DNA of 64,000 nt from Virgifigura sp964551315. GTDB taxonomy: Bacteria > Pseudomonadota > Alphaproteobacteria > Dongiales > Dongiaceae. The notes under the pieces are model-generated. The model made no database searches and was not told where the DNA came from. It was given only the letters and a program-made list of their open reading frames with translations. The DNA is taken from contig CAZKCM010000013.1 of assembly GCA_964551315.1 (NCBI GenBank), forward strand, positions 1 to 64,000. The letters are read 5' to 3'. The number at the start of each line of letters is the position of its first letter. Position 1 is the first letter of the stretch. The position numbers and the translations under genes were made by a program. Shown one piece after another: positions 26,186-34,546 of the stretch.

Positions 26186-26635
26186 TCACAGCCGCCGGTC
26201 GAGGGCCATGCTCACCGGCGTCGCCGCGGCGGCGGGGCCGGCGGCCCGGGGGCTCGCGCCGGTCGCGGTGTAGGCGGCCGGCCGGCCGCGCCGCTGTTCG
26301 ACGGCGTCGACGATCGCCCGCAGCACCCGGTCGTTGGCCGCCTCCACCGCCTTCAGCGTCCGCGCGTTCTCCGTCAGCGCGCCGCGGAACCGCTCGGTCG
26401 CGCGGAGGAGCCGGTCGCGCAGCGCCGGGTCGTCGGCGTCCGCCGCCTCCGCGGCGGTGGCTCGCAGCGCCCGCAGATGTCCCTCATAGGCGTCGGCCAG
26501 CGCGGTCTTCTCGCGCTGCAGCGCCGCCAGGTCCTGCGGTCGCATGGCGCGCAGCAGCTCGACCTCCCGCTCGATGCAGGCGACGAGGCGCTCGGTGACC
26601 GCGAGCAGTTCGCTCATCCGGTCTGTTCGTGTCAT
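26186..26635 (-). CDS. flgN: FlgN-like flagellar export chaperone
   Basis: A 149-residue helical protein with long Ala/Arg/Glu/Leu amphipathic helices (SELLAVTERLVACIEREVEL and LAALQREKTALADAYEGHLR), the pattern of FlgN chaperones that protect FlgK and FlgL before export. The last 40 residues are low complexity. The start overlaps the flgJ stop in ATGA. Sequence similarity in this family is weak, so the call rests on length, helices and position directly before flgK. Confidence 0.75.
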   Translation of the reverse strand: MTRTDRMSELLAVTERLVACIEREVELLRAMRPQDLAALQREKTALADAYEGHLRALRATAAEAADADDPALRDRLLRATERFRGALTENARTLKAVEAANDRVLRAIVDAVEQRRGRPAAYTATGASPRAAGPAAAATPVSMALDRRL

Positions 26636-26949
26636 GGCTGAACCTCCTGAAGTTTCAGGATTTCCCTCTGCACCAGGTCGCCGATGCCGACGCCGCCGCT
26701 GCGGGCGATCACCGCGCCGTATTCCTGGAACAGCATCGAGCGGTAGATCTGCTCCGCCGGGCCGCCGCCGAACAGCGGGTCGGGGTCCAGCCCGGCGAAC
26801 ATCTGCTCCATGACCTGGGAGAGGAAGAACGCCTCGAACGCCTCGGCGGCGCGGCGCGCCTCCTCCGGGTCGACGGTCCGCGCCGGCACGGGCGGCCGGG
26901 CGGCGCTCCGCAGCAGGGCGGGGTCGAGGGGCGGGGCAAGGTCCATCAC
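26632..26949 (-). CDS. flgJ: Rod-binding protein, FlgJ N-terminal domain type
   Basis: This 105-residue protein corresponds to the rod-capping N-terminal half of FlgJ and lacks the muramidase domain, as is normal in alphaproteobacteria. The motif AAEAFEAFFLSQVMEQMFAG with FGGGPAEQIYRSMLFQEYG is diagnostic. It works in the periplasm as a scaffold for rod assembly. The start GTG 26949 or ATG 26946 overlaps the flgI stop; the end overlaps flgN. Confidence 0.92.
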   Translation of the reverse strand: MMDLAPPLDPALLRSAARPPVPARTVDPEEARRAAEAFEAFFLSQVMEQMFAGLDPDPLFGGGPAEQIYRSMLFQEYGAVIARSGGVGIGDLVQREILKLQEVQP

Positions 26950-28106
26950 TGCACCTCGATGTCCGCCTGCAGGGCGCCCGCCGTCTTGATCGCCTGCAGG
27001 ATGGAGATCATGTCGCGCGGCCCGACGCCGAGGGCGTTGAGGCCGTCGACCAGTTCCTGCAGGCTCACGCCCGCGGGCAGGACGGCCAGCTTGCGGTCGG
27101 CCTCCTCGTCCACCTCGATCTCGGTGCGCGGCACGACCGCCGTCGCGCCGGTGTCGGCGAAGGGGCCCGGCTGCGAGACCTGCGGCGTCTCGGTGATCCG
27201 GATGGTCAGGTTGCCCTGGGCGATCGCCACGGTGCTGATCCGCACGTCGTCGCCCATGACGATGACGCCGGACTGCTCGTCGATGACCACCCGGGCGACC
27301 TGATCGGGCTCGATGGGCAGCTGCTCGATCTCGGTCAGCAGGGCCACCATGTTGTTCGGGTAGCTCGCCGGGAGGTCGACCCGCACCGTGCCGGGGTCGA
27401 GCGACTGCGCGGTTCCCGGGCCGATCACCCGGTTGATGGCATCGGCGATGCGCCGGGCCGTCGTCAGGTCGGGGTTGCGCAGCGCGACGTTGACGCTGCG
27501 CATGGAGGCCATGCGGAAATCGACCTCGCGCTCGACGATGGCGCCGTTGGCGATCCGGCCGCTCGTCGGGACGCCCTTGGTGATCGATTCGGCCTGGCCC
27601 CGCGCGCTGAACCCGCCCACCGCGACCGGCCCCTGCGCCACCGCATAGACCTCGCCGTCGGCGCCCATCAGCGGCGTCACCAGCAGGGTTCCGCCCAGCA
27701 GGCTCTTGGCGTTGCCGAGCGCGGAGATCTGGACGTCGATGCGGGTGCCCTGGCGGGCGAAGGGGGGCAGCACGGCGGTTACCATGACCGCCGCCACGTT
27801 CTTGGTGTCGAGGTCGGCGTCGCGGGCGTTGACGCCGAGCCGCTCCAGCATGCCGATCAGGCTTTCGCGGGTGAAGATGGCCTTGTCGAGGTTATCGCCC
27901 GTCCCGTCGAGGCCGACCACCAGCCCATAGCCGACGAGCTGGTTGTCGCGCACGCCCTCGAAATCCGCGATGTCCTTGATCCGCGAGACGGCCTCGGCCG
28001 GCCCGGCCGCAACGAGCCCGCCCAGGACCACGGCGGGGACCGCGGCGAGCGGCAGCAGCCGGCGAGGCAGCGTCCGAAGAAGAAACGAGGCTACGGCGAC
28101 AAGCAT
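26946..28106 (-). CDS. flgI: Flagellar P-ring protein FlgI
   Basis: FlgI forms the periplasmic P ring around the rod. The 386-residue product has a signal peptide ending near residue 40 (LVAAGPAEA before VSRIKDIADFEGVRDN), then the typical LVGYGLVVGLDGTGDN, and ends in the conserved SLQELVDGLNALGVGPRDMI. Length is normal. It heads the flgI-flgJ-flgN-flgK-flgL-fliW unit, with a sigma54 promoter 47 bases before the ATG, and is divergent from fliX, the same arrangement as in Caulobacter. Confidence 0.97.
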   Translation of the reverse strand: MLVAVASFLLRTLPRRLLPLAAVPAVVLGGLVAAGPAEAVSRIKDIADFEGVRDNQLVGYGLVVGLDGTGDNLDKAIFTRESLIGMLERLGVNARDADLDTKNVAAVMVTAVLPPFARQGTRIDVQISALGNAKSLLGGTLLVTPLMGADGEVYAVAQGPVAVGGFSARGQAESITKGVPTSGRIANGAIVEREVDFRMASMRSVNVALRNPDLTTARRIADAINRVIGPGTAQSLDPGTVRVDLPASYPNNMVALLTEIEQLPIEPDQVARVVIDEQSGVIVMGDDVRISTVAIAQGNLTIRITETPQVSQPGPFADTGATAVVPRTEIEVDEEADRKLAVLPAGVSLQELVDGLNALGVGPRDMISILQAIKTAGALQADIEVQ

Positions 28107-28152
28107 TCCGATTCACCAAGGCGACCGCGTGGTTGAACCCGAGTCTTTCCTA

Positions 28153-28168
28153 GCGAAGGTCGTGCCAG
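28153..28168 (-). promoter_or_regulatory. Sigma54 promoter of the flgI operon
   Basis: The minus strand reads CTGGCACG-ACCT-TCGC: the -24 box is exact, the -12 box differs from TTGC by one base, and GG and GC are ten bases apart. Transcription should begin near 28141, about 35 bases before the flgI ATG. Two ftr-like palindromes lie 77-112 bases upstream. Confidence 0.8.
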
Positions 28169-28242
28169 TTCGCGGGGCCGGCGGAAGCCGCGGAAAACCG
28201 CTCCTTCCGGTCGATCGGGCGGGGCGGCCGGGGCCGTTTCGT

Positions 28243-28280
28243 CCGGCAAAGCCTGCCGGGACCGGGCAGAAATTGCCGGT
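28243..28280. promoter_or_regulatory. Pair of ftr-like palindromes between flgI and fliX
   Basis: CCGGCA-AAGCC-TGCCGG (28243-28259) and GGCA-GAAAT-TGCC (28265-28277, within ACCGG...CCGGT) repeat the tandem arrangement seen upstream of flagellin 2. They lie between the sigma54 promoter of flgI and the CtrA box of fliX and could serve both directions. Confidence 0.6.
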
Positions 28281-28305
28281 CCCGGCCGGCCTCAGGGTCT
28301 TTCTC

Positions 28306-28322
28306 TTAAGAGCCTCTTAACC
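28306..28322 (+). promoter_or_regulatory. Perfect CtrA box upstream of fliX
   Basis: TTAA-GAGCCTC-TTAACC is an exact CtrA box with the usual trailing C, 53 bases before the fliX ATG. CtrA activation of fliX is known in Caulobacter; the same control here is a strong inference from motif and position. Confidence 0.7.
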
Positions 28323-28374
28323 GTCCGTCCTCTAAGGCTTTTCATGCCGTCGCCATTGGTTGTCTGAACCCGCT

Positions 28375-28800
28375 ATGAAGATCGATCCCGCTGCTCCCCA
28401 GCGACCGGCGACCGCACGTCGCGCCGGCGGCTCCGCCCCGGCGCGGTCGGGCGGGTTCGCGAAGACCTTGGCCGAAGAGGGCGCGGCCGTGCCGGGCGTC
28501 AGCGGCGCGGCGCCGCCCAGCGCCGTCGGCGCGGTCCTGGCCGCCCAGGAGGTTCAGGAGGTGCCGGACGCGGCCGCGGGCCGGCGCCGCCGCGCGCTGC
28601 GGCGCGGCGAGGACATCCTCGACCGTCTGGAGGAAATTCGTCTGGGCCTCCTGCTCGGCGCCATTCCGCTCGCCCGGCTCCATCAGCTCGCGCAGATGCT
28701 GCGCTCGGCGCGGGAGCGGGTGGACGATCCGCGCCTCGACGAGATCCTGGACGCGATCGAGCTGCGCGCCGCGGTCGAGCTCGCGAAGCTGTCACGATAG
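28375..28800 (+). CDS. fliX: Flagellar assembly trans-acting regulator FliX
   Basis: FliX is an alphaproteobacterial protein that, in Caulobacter, couples completion of the early flagellar structure to activity of the sigma54 activator FlbD. The 141-residue product has a Pro/Ala/Arg-rich N-terminus and the conserved C-terminal helical region from about residue 75 (EDILDRLEEIRLGLLLGAIP, then LDEILDAIELRAAVELAKL). ATG 28375 is used rather than a TTG five codons earlier. It is divergent from flgI and followed by dksA, as in Caulobacter. Confidence 0.92.
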   Translation: MKIDPAAPQRPATARRAGGSAPARSGGFAKTLAEEGAAVPGVSGAAPPSAVGAVLAAQEVQEVPDAAAGRRRRALRRGEDILDRLEEIRLGLLLGAIPLARLHQLAQMLRSARERVDDPRLDEILDAIELRAAVELAKLSR

Positions 28801-28866
28801 GGAAACGTGGCCGTTTTTTTCATTGATATCAAACGGATGTTCGATATCGCCTCGAATTTGTCGGGC

Positions 28867-28894
28867 TTGCGGAATGAACGAAATTCCATATACT
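28867..28894 (+). promoter_or_regulatory. Candidate sigma70-type promoter of dksA
   Basis: TTGCGG and TATACT are separated by 16 bases in the AT-richer stretch between fliX and dksA; the ATG follows about 40 bases after the -10 box. Confidence 0.4.
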
Positions 28895-28932
28895 CCGCGG
28901 CGGTTTGATAAGCCTGAGGGTTGAGCCGCCCA

Positions 28933-29349
28933 ATGAAGCCATTGCTTCCCCCGGACTATCGTCCCTCCGAGGACGAGCCTTTCATGAACCCCATGCAGCA
29001 GGAGTACTTTCGGCAGAAGCTGTTGAGGTGGCGTGCGGAGCTCCTGCAGGAATCGACCGAGACGCTTCAGCATCTGCAGGAAGAAAGCCTGGCGGAGCCG
29101 GACGTTGCGGACCGGGCTTCGCTGGAGACCGACCGCTCGCTCGAGCTGCGGACGCGCGATCGGGAACGCAAGCTGATCGCCAAGATCGACGAGGCCTTGC
29201 GTCGGCTGGAGGACGGTTCCTACGGCTACTGCGAGGAAACGAACGAGCCGATCAGCCTCCGGCGCCTGGAGGCGCGGCCGATCGCGACTCTCAGCATCGA
29301 GGCGCAGGAGCGCCACGAGCGGATGGAGCGCACGCACCGCGACGACTGA
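28933..29349 (+). CDS. dksA: RNA polymerase-binding protein DksA
   Basis: DksA enters the RNA polymerase secondary channel and, with ppGpp, tunes transcription. The 138-residue product has the coiled-coil region with the acidic tip (EPDVADRASLETDRSLELRT) and a C-terminal zinc-finger-like domain GYCEETNEPISLRRLEARPI. Only one of the four zinc cysteines remains; the others are Thr, Ser and Ala (LSIEAQERHE). This cysteine-poor form is the usual alphaproteobacterial type, not damage. ATG 28933 is preferred over a TTG four codons upstream. Confidence 0.94.
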   Translation: MKPLLPPDYRPSEDEPFMNPMQQEYFRQKLLRWRAELLQESTETLQHLQEESLAEPDVADRASLETDRSLELRTRDRERKLIAKIDEALRRLEDGSYGYCEETNEPISLRRLEARPIATLSIEAQERHERMERTHRDD

Positions 29350-29413
29350 CCGAAGGGGGCGACTGCACGAGGGGTCGTCTCTGTTTCGCGGACGAGGCCG
29401 GCGGGCCGCCCCG

Positions 29414-30343
29414 TCAATATCCGCGGGCCGGATTGACGCGCCCGGCCGGCATCTCGCCGCGCTCTAGCGCCCGCAGGGTCTCGGCCACCCGGGACAGCGC
29501 CGCCTCGGCGACCGGCTGCGCGGCGATGTGCGGCGTGACGATGATCCGCGGATGAGCCCAGAAGGGGTGGGTCCGCGGCAGCGGCTCCTCCGCGAACACG
29601 TCGATCATCGCGCCGGCGATCTGGCCGGCGTCGATGGCGGCGATCAGGTCCTCCTCGACCAGATGCGGCCCCCGCCCCATGTTCACGACATAGGCGCCGT
29701 GCGGCAGCTTGTCGAACAGCTCCCGGCACAGCACGCCCCGCGTCTCCGGCGTCAGCGGCAGCAGGTTGATCAGGATTTCCGCGCCGGCGAGGAACCGGTC
29801 GCGCTCCCGGGCGTCGAAGCAGGCGACGCCCTCGATCCGCCGGGGCCGTCGGCTGAAGCCCCGCACCTTGAAGCCGAGCAGCGCCAGCTTCCGCGCGAGG
29901 TCGCCGCCGAGCTGGCCCAGCCCCATGACGCCGACCGAACGCTCCGACGGCGGCACCGCCTCGAGCATGCGCCATTCGCCGCGCGCCTGCTGCTGCAGGT
30001 ACTCTCCCATCCGGCGGTGGAAGTGCAGCACGGCGTAGATGCCGTACTCGCTCATCTGCTCGGCGAGCCCGGCGCCGAGCAGCCGGATGAGCGGCACCTC
30101 GCGCGGGAACGCCGGGTCCTTGAGGATCTGGTCGACGCCGGCGCCGAGCGCCACGACGGCGCGCAGGTTCGGCAGCGTCTTCAGCACGCCGTCCGCGATG
30201 CGGAACACCAGCGCGTAGCGCACATCCGCGGGGTCGCCGATGTCCGGCCACTCGCGAAACGTGAGATGCGGGAACTCCCGCTCGATCATGGCGCGCCACA
30301 GCGCCGGGTTGTCGATGTCGCTGCTGAACAGGATGGTCGGCAT
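29414..30343 (-). CDS. ghrA: D-2-hydroxyacid dehydrogenase, glyoxylate/hydroxypyruvate reductase A type
   Basis: A 309-residue NAD(P)-dependent D-isomer 2-hydroxyacid dehydrogenase. It shows the cofactor motif VGVMGLGQLGGDLARKLALL, the catalytic-domain NMGRGPHLVEEDLIAAIDAG, the DVFAEEPLPRTHPFW segment and a terminal catalytic His in VTPHIAAQPV. The short N-terminal domain and length match GhrA, which reduces glyoxylate and hydroxypyruvate. It is not part of the flagellar set and stands alone on the minus strand between dksA and the PEP-CTERM gene. Confidence 0.9.
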   Translation of the reverse strand: MPTILFSSDIDNPALWRAMIEREFPHLTFREWPDIGDPADVRYALVFRIADGVLKTLPNLRAVVALGAGVDQILKDPAFPREVPLIRLLGAGLAEQMSEYGIYAVLHFHRRMGEYLQQQARGEWRMLEAVPPSERSVGVMGLGQLGGDLARKLALLGFKVRGFSRRPRRIEGVACFDARERDRFLAGAEILINLLPLTPETRGVLCRELFDKLPHGAYVVNMGRGPHLVEEDLIAAIDAGQIAGAMIDVFAEEPLPRTHPFWAHPRIIVTPHIAAQPVAEAALSRVAETLRALERGEMPAGRVNPARGY

Positions 30344-30518
30344 GGCGGCTCCCTCAGGTCCGGTCGGATGCGCCCGGCGGGGCGCACCGCATCTCGACCG
30401 GGACGGCGCTCTCCGTCAAGGCCGGATAGCCGGAGGGGTCCAAGGCGGCGACCGGCCGCCGGCATGTCTTGCCGGCGGTACGCCGCTCTCGACGCGCGGG
30501 GGTGGGTGGCCCGGGTCG

Positions 30519-31136
30519 TCAGCGGCGCTCGCGCCGCCGGCGCCACAGCGCGCCGAGGCCGACCAGGCCGCCGCCGAGCAACACCGCGCTGGCCGGCTCC
30601 GGAACCGCGGCCACGGGCTCGCGCAAGAGGAAGGTCGTTCGCAAGTAGCCTCCCCCCCATGCGCCCGAGCGGGGCTGGCCAGTCGAGGAATTCGCGGTGA
30701 TGTCCAGCAGCCCGAGCGGCCCCAAATCGAGCGTAACGGTCTCGCTGTTCGAGATCCGAAGTATGAACTGATTGCTGCCGATCTGCTGGAACCGGACCTC
30801 CTGCGTAAGCACAACGCTCTGCGAGCCGACCGTGAAGATCGTCTCGATGACCTGGGTGTCGTCAGGCCCCGGAAAGCTCCCGTCGCTTGTGCCGACGAGG
30901 TATTCAAAGCCATGCGATCTGGCGACCACCGGGACGCCGACGGTGAGGTCGAGCGACGTGTTGCAGGAGGGGTCGCCGGGGCATCCCCAGAATTTGATCT
31001 CCGTTTCCTGCGGCATTCCGGGGAAGAACGTCACCGTGCCAAAGCCGGATGTCGTATAGTTGATCGGCACGGCCTCGGCCGCGGAGCCGATGACCAGCCA
31101 AAGAGCCGCCACCACGGCCGCAATTCCTATTTTCAT
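30519..31136 (-). CDS. PEP-CTERM sorting domain protein
   Basis: A 205-residue secreted protein of unknown function. It has a signal peptide (MKIGIAAVVAALWLVIGSAA before EAVPINYTTSG), a beta-rich body with one nearby Cys pair (WGCPGDPSCN), and a C-terminal sorting signal: VPEPASAVLLGGGLVGLGAL followed by a basic WRRRRERR tail. PEP-CTERM proteins are thought to be anchored and then processed by exosortase. No exosortase is seen in the window, so the processing machinery must be elsewhere. Confidence 0.85.
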   Translation of the reverse strand: MKIGIAAVVAALWLVIGSAAEAVPINYTTSGFGTVTFFPGMPQETEIKFWGCPGDPSCNTSLDLTVGVPVVARSHGFEYLVGTSDGSFPGPDDTQVIETIFTVGSQSVVLTQEVRFQQIGSNQFILRISNSETVTLDLGPLGLLDITANSSTGQPRSGAWGGGYLRTTFLLREPVAAVPEPASAVLLGGGLVGLGALWRRRRERR

Positions 31137-31295
31137 GACTGCCTTCCCTGTTCGATGGAAATATTGGGCGCATTTTCGTTGATTACAGGGAATATCATCC
31201 CATGCGCCCGTGACAGGCGCAAGACACGGGGGCGCCCATAAGCGCCCCGATCACCGATTCTTTCTCCGCATCCCGTTTGGGCCGGCCGGCCCGCC

Positions 31296-31333
31296 GGACG
31301 GGAGGGGGGTTTTGGGGAGGGGGCGTCCCGTCC
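31296..31333 (-). terminator. Hairpin downstream of the oxidase operon
   Basis: GGACGGGA and TCCCGTCC (8-base arms) flank a 22-base loop, starting about ten bases after the cytochrome c stop. A second hairpin, GGGGCGC-N6-GCGCCCC, lies at 31229-31248. Neither has a U-tract, so termination is only likely by position. Confidence 0.35.
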
Positions 31334-31342
31334 GGGCCTGTC

Positions 31343-32182
31343 TCACCGCCCCGGCAAGCCGCCGTAATAGATGGCGAGGCCGTGCATCTCCTCCGGCGTC
31401 AGCCGGCTCGCGATCGTTCGCATTCGGCCGAACAGGTCGTTGTCGCGCTCGCCCGTGGCGAAGAGCCGAAGCTGCTGTTCGAGATAGGGCACGGACTGGC
31501 CGAGCAGGACCGCCGCCCCCTCCGGGCCGCTGTAATTGGCCCCGTGGCAGGAATCGCAGGCCGGCAGTCCGCGCCCCGTGTCGCCGATCGTGGCCAACTG
31601 CACGATGTCGGGCCGGACGGCCGTGGTGGCCGGCACACCGCGCCGGGGGGCGCGAGACGCGTAATACGCGGCGACGTCGGCCATCTGCCGCTCGTCGAGC
31701 TCCTGCGCGAAGGGCGCCATGACTTCGGCCTGCCCGCCTTGCCGGCTGCCGGCCTTGAAGTCCTGAAGCTGCTTGAAGATCGTGGCGGCCGATTGATGGG
31801 CGAGGTTGGGGTAGCTCGGATCGACGGCGATCCCGTCCTCGCCGTGGCAGGCCGCGCAGACCTCCGCCGCGATGGTCGCGCCGCGCTCGATGTCGCCGCC
31901 TCCGATCAGCGCGCGCGTGGCACCCGTCCAGGCGACCTGCGACGCCGGGGCCGCGGTCGGCGGCGCGGCGGCCGGAGGGGGCTCGCGGAATCCCGGAATG
32001 CCGGCGGCGCGGCAGATCGCGGCCAGGGGATCGAAGCCGGCCTCCTTGCTTGCCGGCAGCAGCACGAAACCCAGGCCGAGGCTGACCAGCACGAAGCCGC
32101 CGACGGCGATGCTGGCCCAGACGCGCCACGGCCTGTCGAGCGCTTCCTGTTCGGCCGGAACGGCCGGGCGATCCGGCATCAT
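31343..32182 (-). CDS. Membrane-anchored diheme cytochrome c
   Basis: The 279-residue product has an N-terminal membrane helix at about 21-43, an Ala/Pro-rich linker, and two class I cytochrome c domains of the c4 type with heme sites CAACH (109-113) and CDSCH (209-213). Likely axial Met residues are in EVMAPFAQEL and later near the C-terminus. It probably donates electrons to the oxidase encoded immediately upstream; the start is one base after the coxA-type stop. It is the last gene of the oxidase operon. Confidence 0.9.
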   Translation of the reverse strand: MMPDRPAVPAEQEALDRPWRVWASIAVGGFVLVSLGLGFVLLPASKEAGFDPLAAICRAAGIPGFREPPPAAAPPTAAPASQVAWTGATRALIGGGDIERGATIAAEVCAACHGEDGIAVDPSYPNLAHQSAATIFKQLQDFKAGSRQGGQAEVMAPFAQELDERQMADVAAYYASRAPRRGVPATTAVRPDIVQLATIGDTGRGLPACDSCHGANYSGPEGAAVLLGQSVPYLEQQLRLFATGERDNDLFGRMRTIASRLTPEEMHGLAIYYGGLPGR

Positions 32183-32183
32183 C

Positions 32184-33809
32184 TCACCCTCCCAGGGCGG
32201 CGCGGTGAACGAGCGCCGGCTCGCCTTCGAAGAGGAAGAACTGCGCGATCGGGTAGCCGTAGGCGACGGCCATCAGGAACAGGACGAGACCGTTCCAAAG
32301 GGCGAACCCGTTCAGGGCGCTCGGCAGCTGCCGCGGCGGATGGACGGCGAGGGCGTAGCGCATGCGCCGGTCGACGGTCGGGGGGCCGCGGAAGAGATCC
32401 GCGAGAAGCCAGATGAACAGAAGCGCGCCCGCCAGCATGATGGCGCCCCCGGCGGTGGAGACGAGGATCCACGGGCCCCAATAGGAGATCTCGGGATTGG
32501 CGAAGTCGAAGTTCGCGACCCGCCGGGGCTGGCCGAACAGGCCGAGGCCATGCCAAGGCAGCGTGGTCACCATCACGCCGACGAACCAGAGCCAGAGCTG
32601 AAGGCGCATGGGCCGGACCGAGAGCGGCTGCCGCCCGGTCAGCTTGGGCCAGATTTCGTAGGCGATCGCGAAGTACATGATCACCACGGAACCGCCGAAG
32701 ATCAGGTGGAAATGCGCCGTGACCCAGGAGGTGTTGTGGATCATGGCGTTTATGCCGTAGCCCATGTTGACCACGCCGCCAAAGCCCCCGAAGCCCAGCA
32801 TGACGAAGGCCAAGCCGGAGGCGAGAACCATCGGCCGCTCCCAGGGAAGGGCCCGGATCCAGCCGAACAGACCGGTCCCGCCGCGCAGCCGCCCGGCGAT
32901 TTCCAGCGAGGCGGCGATGGTGAAGACGGTGAGCAGCGTCGGCACCGTGACGAGGGTGGTGAGCATGACCTGCAGGAACTTGAAGCCGGTGCCGTGCCCC
33001 GGGTCCATCAGCAGGTGGTGCATGCCGACGGGCAGCGAGTAGAGCAGGAACAGGATGAAGGCGATCCGCCCCATCGTGTCGCTGTAGAGCCGCCCGCCCG
33101 CCGCCGGCGGCAGCAGGGTGTAAAAGGCGATGTAGGCCGGCAGCAGCCAGAAATAGACGATGGCGTGCAGGGTCCAGGAAAAGAGGGTGCGGGCGAGGCC
33201 GGCATCGATCGTCTGCTTCCAGCCCAGGGCCGCGGGGATGATCTGAAAGACGAGCTCCAGGCCCACGCCGATGACCGTCCAGAGCCAGAGGACCGCGGTC
33301 CCGACGAAGGCGAACACGGCGAGCGGCACGGGGCGGCCGGGGTTCTCGCGCTTCCAGCCGGCCATCGCCAGGATCATCAGCACGGCCCAGACCAACGACC
33401 CGACGACGACGAGAAGCACGCCGAGATAGTAGAAGGCGCTGCCGACGAGCGGCGGGTAGAAGGTGTAGAGGACCGATGCCTCGCCCCTGAAGATGGAGAC
33501 CGCCGCCATGACGACGCCGACGACGGCGATCCAGAAGCCGGCCCAGGCCGCCTTGAGGCTCGGCAGCGGGCGGTCGAGCGCGGTCACCGCGACGAAATAG
33601 CCGAAGCCCATGGCGAACAGCGTCGGCAGGACGTAGGCCATCAGCGTGCCGTGCGCCGTGACCGAGATGTAGTAGGGCTCCGGCGCCTCGTCCGGGGCCG
33701 TCAGCGGGCTGCGCGACAGCATCTGCCCGGCCCCCATCACCGCGGCGATGGCGAACGCCGCAAAGGCCACCCAGATGTGCGCGAGGACGAGCCTCTCAAT
33801 CCGGTGCAT
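32184..33809 (-). CDS. Heme-copper oxidase subunit I, B-type (ba3-like)
   Basis: The 541-residue polytopic protein is the catalytic subunit that reduces oxygen and pumps protons. Metal ligands are visible: a low-spin heme His in SVTAHGTLMAYV, CuB region LHAIVYFWLLPAYIAFYTLL with the His and Tyr of the cross-link spacing, the His pair in GMHHLLMDPGHGTG, and the heme His cluster in TAHFHLIFGGSV. The YFWLLPAY motif and the small subunit set point to the B (ba3) family rather than aa3 or cbb3. The start overlaps subunit II by 14 bases. Confidence 0.92.
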   Translation of the reverse strand: MHRIERLVLAHIWVAFAAFAIAAVMGAGQMLSRSPLTAPDEAPEPYYISVTAHGTLMAYVLPTLFAMGFGYFVAVTALDRPLPSLKAAWAGFWIAVVGVVMAAVSIFRGEASVLYTFYPPLVGSAFYYLGVLLVVVGSLVWAVLMILAMAGWKRENPGRPVPLAVFAFVGTAVLWLWTVIGVGLELVFQIIPAALGWKQTIDAGLARTLFSWTLHAIVYFWLLPAYIAFYTLLPPAAGGRLYSDTMGRIAFILFLLYSLPVGMHHLLMDPGHGTGFKFLQVMLTTLVTVPTLLTVFTIAASLEIAGRLRGGTGLFGWIRALPWERPMVLASGLAFVMLGFGGFGGVVNMGYGINAMIHNTSWVTAHFHLIFGGSVVIMYFAIAYEIWPKLTGRQPLSVRPMRLQLWLWFVGVMVTTLPWHGLGLFGQPRRVANFDFANPEISYWGPWILVSTAGGAIMLAGALLFIWLLADLFRGPPTVDRRMRYALAVHPPRQLPSALNGFALWNGLVLFLMAVAYGYPIAQFFLFEGEPALVHRAALGG

Positions 33810-34341
33810 CGCAAGTCACCCGTCCGTTCTCGTCAGGGGTCCATTCGCTTTCCGGCAGGACGCGGACGATGCTCCACATCTCGCTGTGGCCGAGGCCGCA
33901 AAACTCGTGGCACGGCATGAAGTGGTCGCCGGGCTCGGGGAAGACCGTTCGCACCTCCGAGACATAGCCGGGGATCACCATGGTGTTCACGTTGGTGCCC
34001 GCGACGATGAAGCCGTGGATGACGTCGGGGCTGGTCGCGCGGATGGTGACCGGCCGGCCGGCCGGCACGGGGATGCAGCGCGGCACGAAGGCGAACTGGG
34101 TCGCCACGATCCGCGTCACGACCGCGCCGTCCGGGCCGACCCGGGTCCCGAGGTTGCTCTCGACGAATTCGCCTTCGAGATGGATCGTCGTGGGATCGAT
34201 CGTCTCGACGTTGCTCGGCGGGTGCAGCAGCATCGTCGCGCTCGAGAAGACGATGACGGCGATGATGATTGCGATGGCGGCCGCGACGACCGCGCTCCAT
34301 TTGAGCTCGGTCTTGAGGATGCCGCGTTCGTCCATCGCCAT
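33796..34341 (-). CDS. Cytochrome c oxidase subunit II (CuA-containing)
   Basis: A 181-residue protein with one N-terminal membrane helix (about 15-38) and a periplasmic cupredoxin domain. The CuA site is complete: an upstream His in DVIHGFIVAG and the motif MPCHEFCGLGHSEM with both Cys, His and Met. A single helix is typical of ba3-type subunit II, unlike the two helices of aa3 enzymes. It starts 4 bases after the small subunit gene and overlaps subunit I. Confidence 0.93.
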   Translation of the reverse strand: MAMDERGILKTELKWSAVVAAAIAIIIAVIVFSSATMLLHPPSNVETIDPTTIHLEGEFVESNLGTRVGPDGAVVTRIVATQFAFVPRCIPVPAGRPVTIRATSPDVIHGFIVAGTNVNTMVIPGYVSEVRTVFPEPGDHFMPCHEFCGLGHSEMWSIVRVLPESEWTPDENGRVTCDAPD

Positions 34342-34345
34342 GGGC

Positions 34346-34546
34346 TCACCCGACCGGCCCGCGCGGGATGAACACCCCGAAATAGATGGCGAGCCAACAG
34401 ATCAGCATGATCCCGACGGCGGTGCCCGACACGGCGAGCGCGCCGCGGGGGACCTCCTGGAGGACGCGCTCGAGATCGTCCTCCCGCACCGGATCGGCAA
34501 CGTCCTCCGGGCGGTCCGCTGCCGAAGGTTCGTCGTAGATCGCCAT
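34346..34546 (-). CDS. Small cytochrome c oxidase subunit (subunit 2A/CbaD-like)
   Basis: A 66-residue protein with an acidic N-terminal half and a single membrane helix (ALAVSGTAVGIMLICWLAIY) near the C-terminus, ending IPRGPVG. Small one-helix subunits of this kind complete B-type oxidases. It is the first gene of the four-gene oxidase operon; the family call rests on size, topology and position. Confidence 0.75.
   Translation of the reverse strand: MAIYDEPSAADRPEDVADPVREDDLERVLQEVPRGALAVSGTAVGIMLICWLAIYFGVFIPRGPVG

Noticed and set aside
29200..29349. Loss of zinc cysteines in DksA as a sign of decay
   Set aside because: This cysteine-poor finger is the normal form in alphaproteobacteria, and the rest of the protein is intact.
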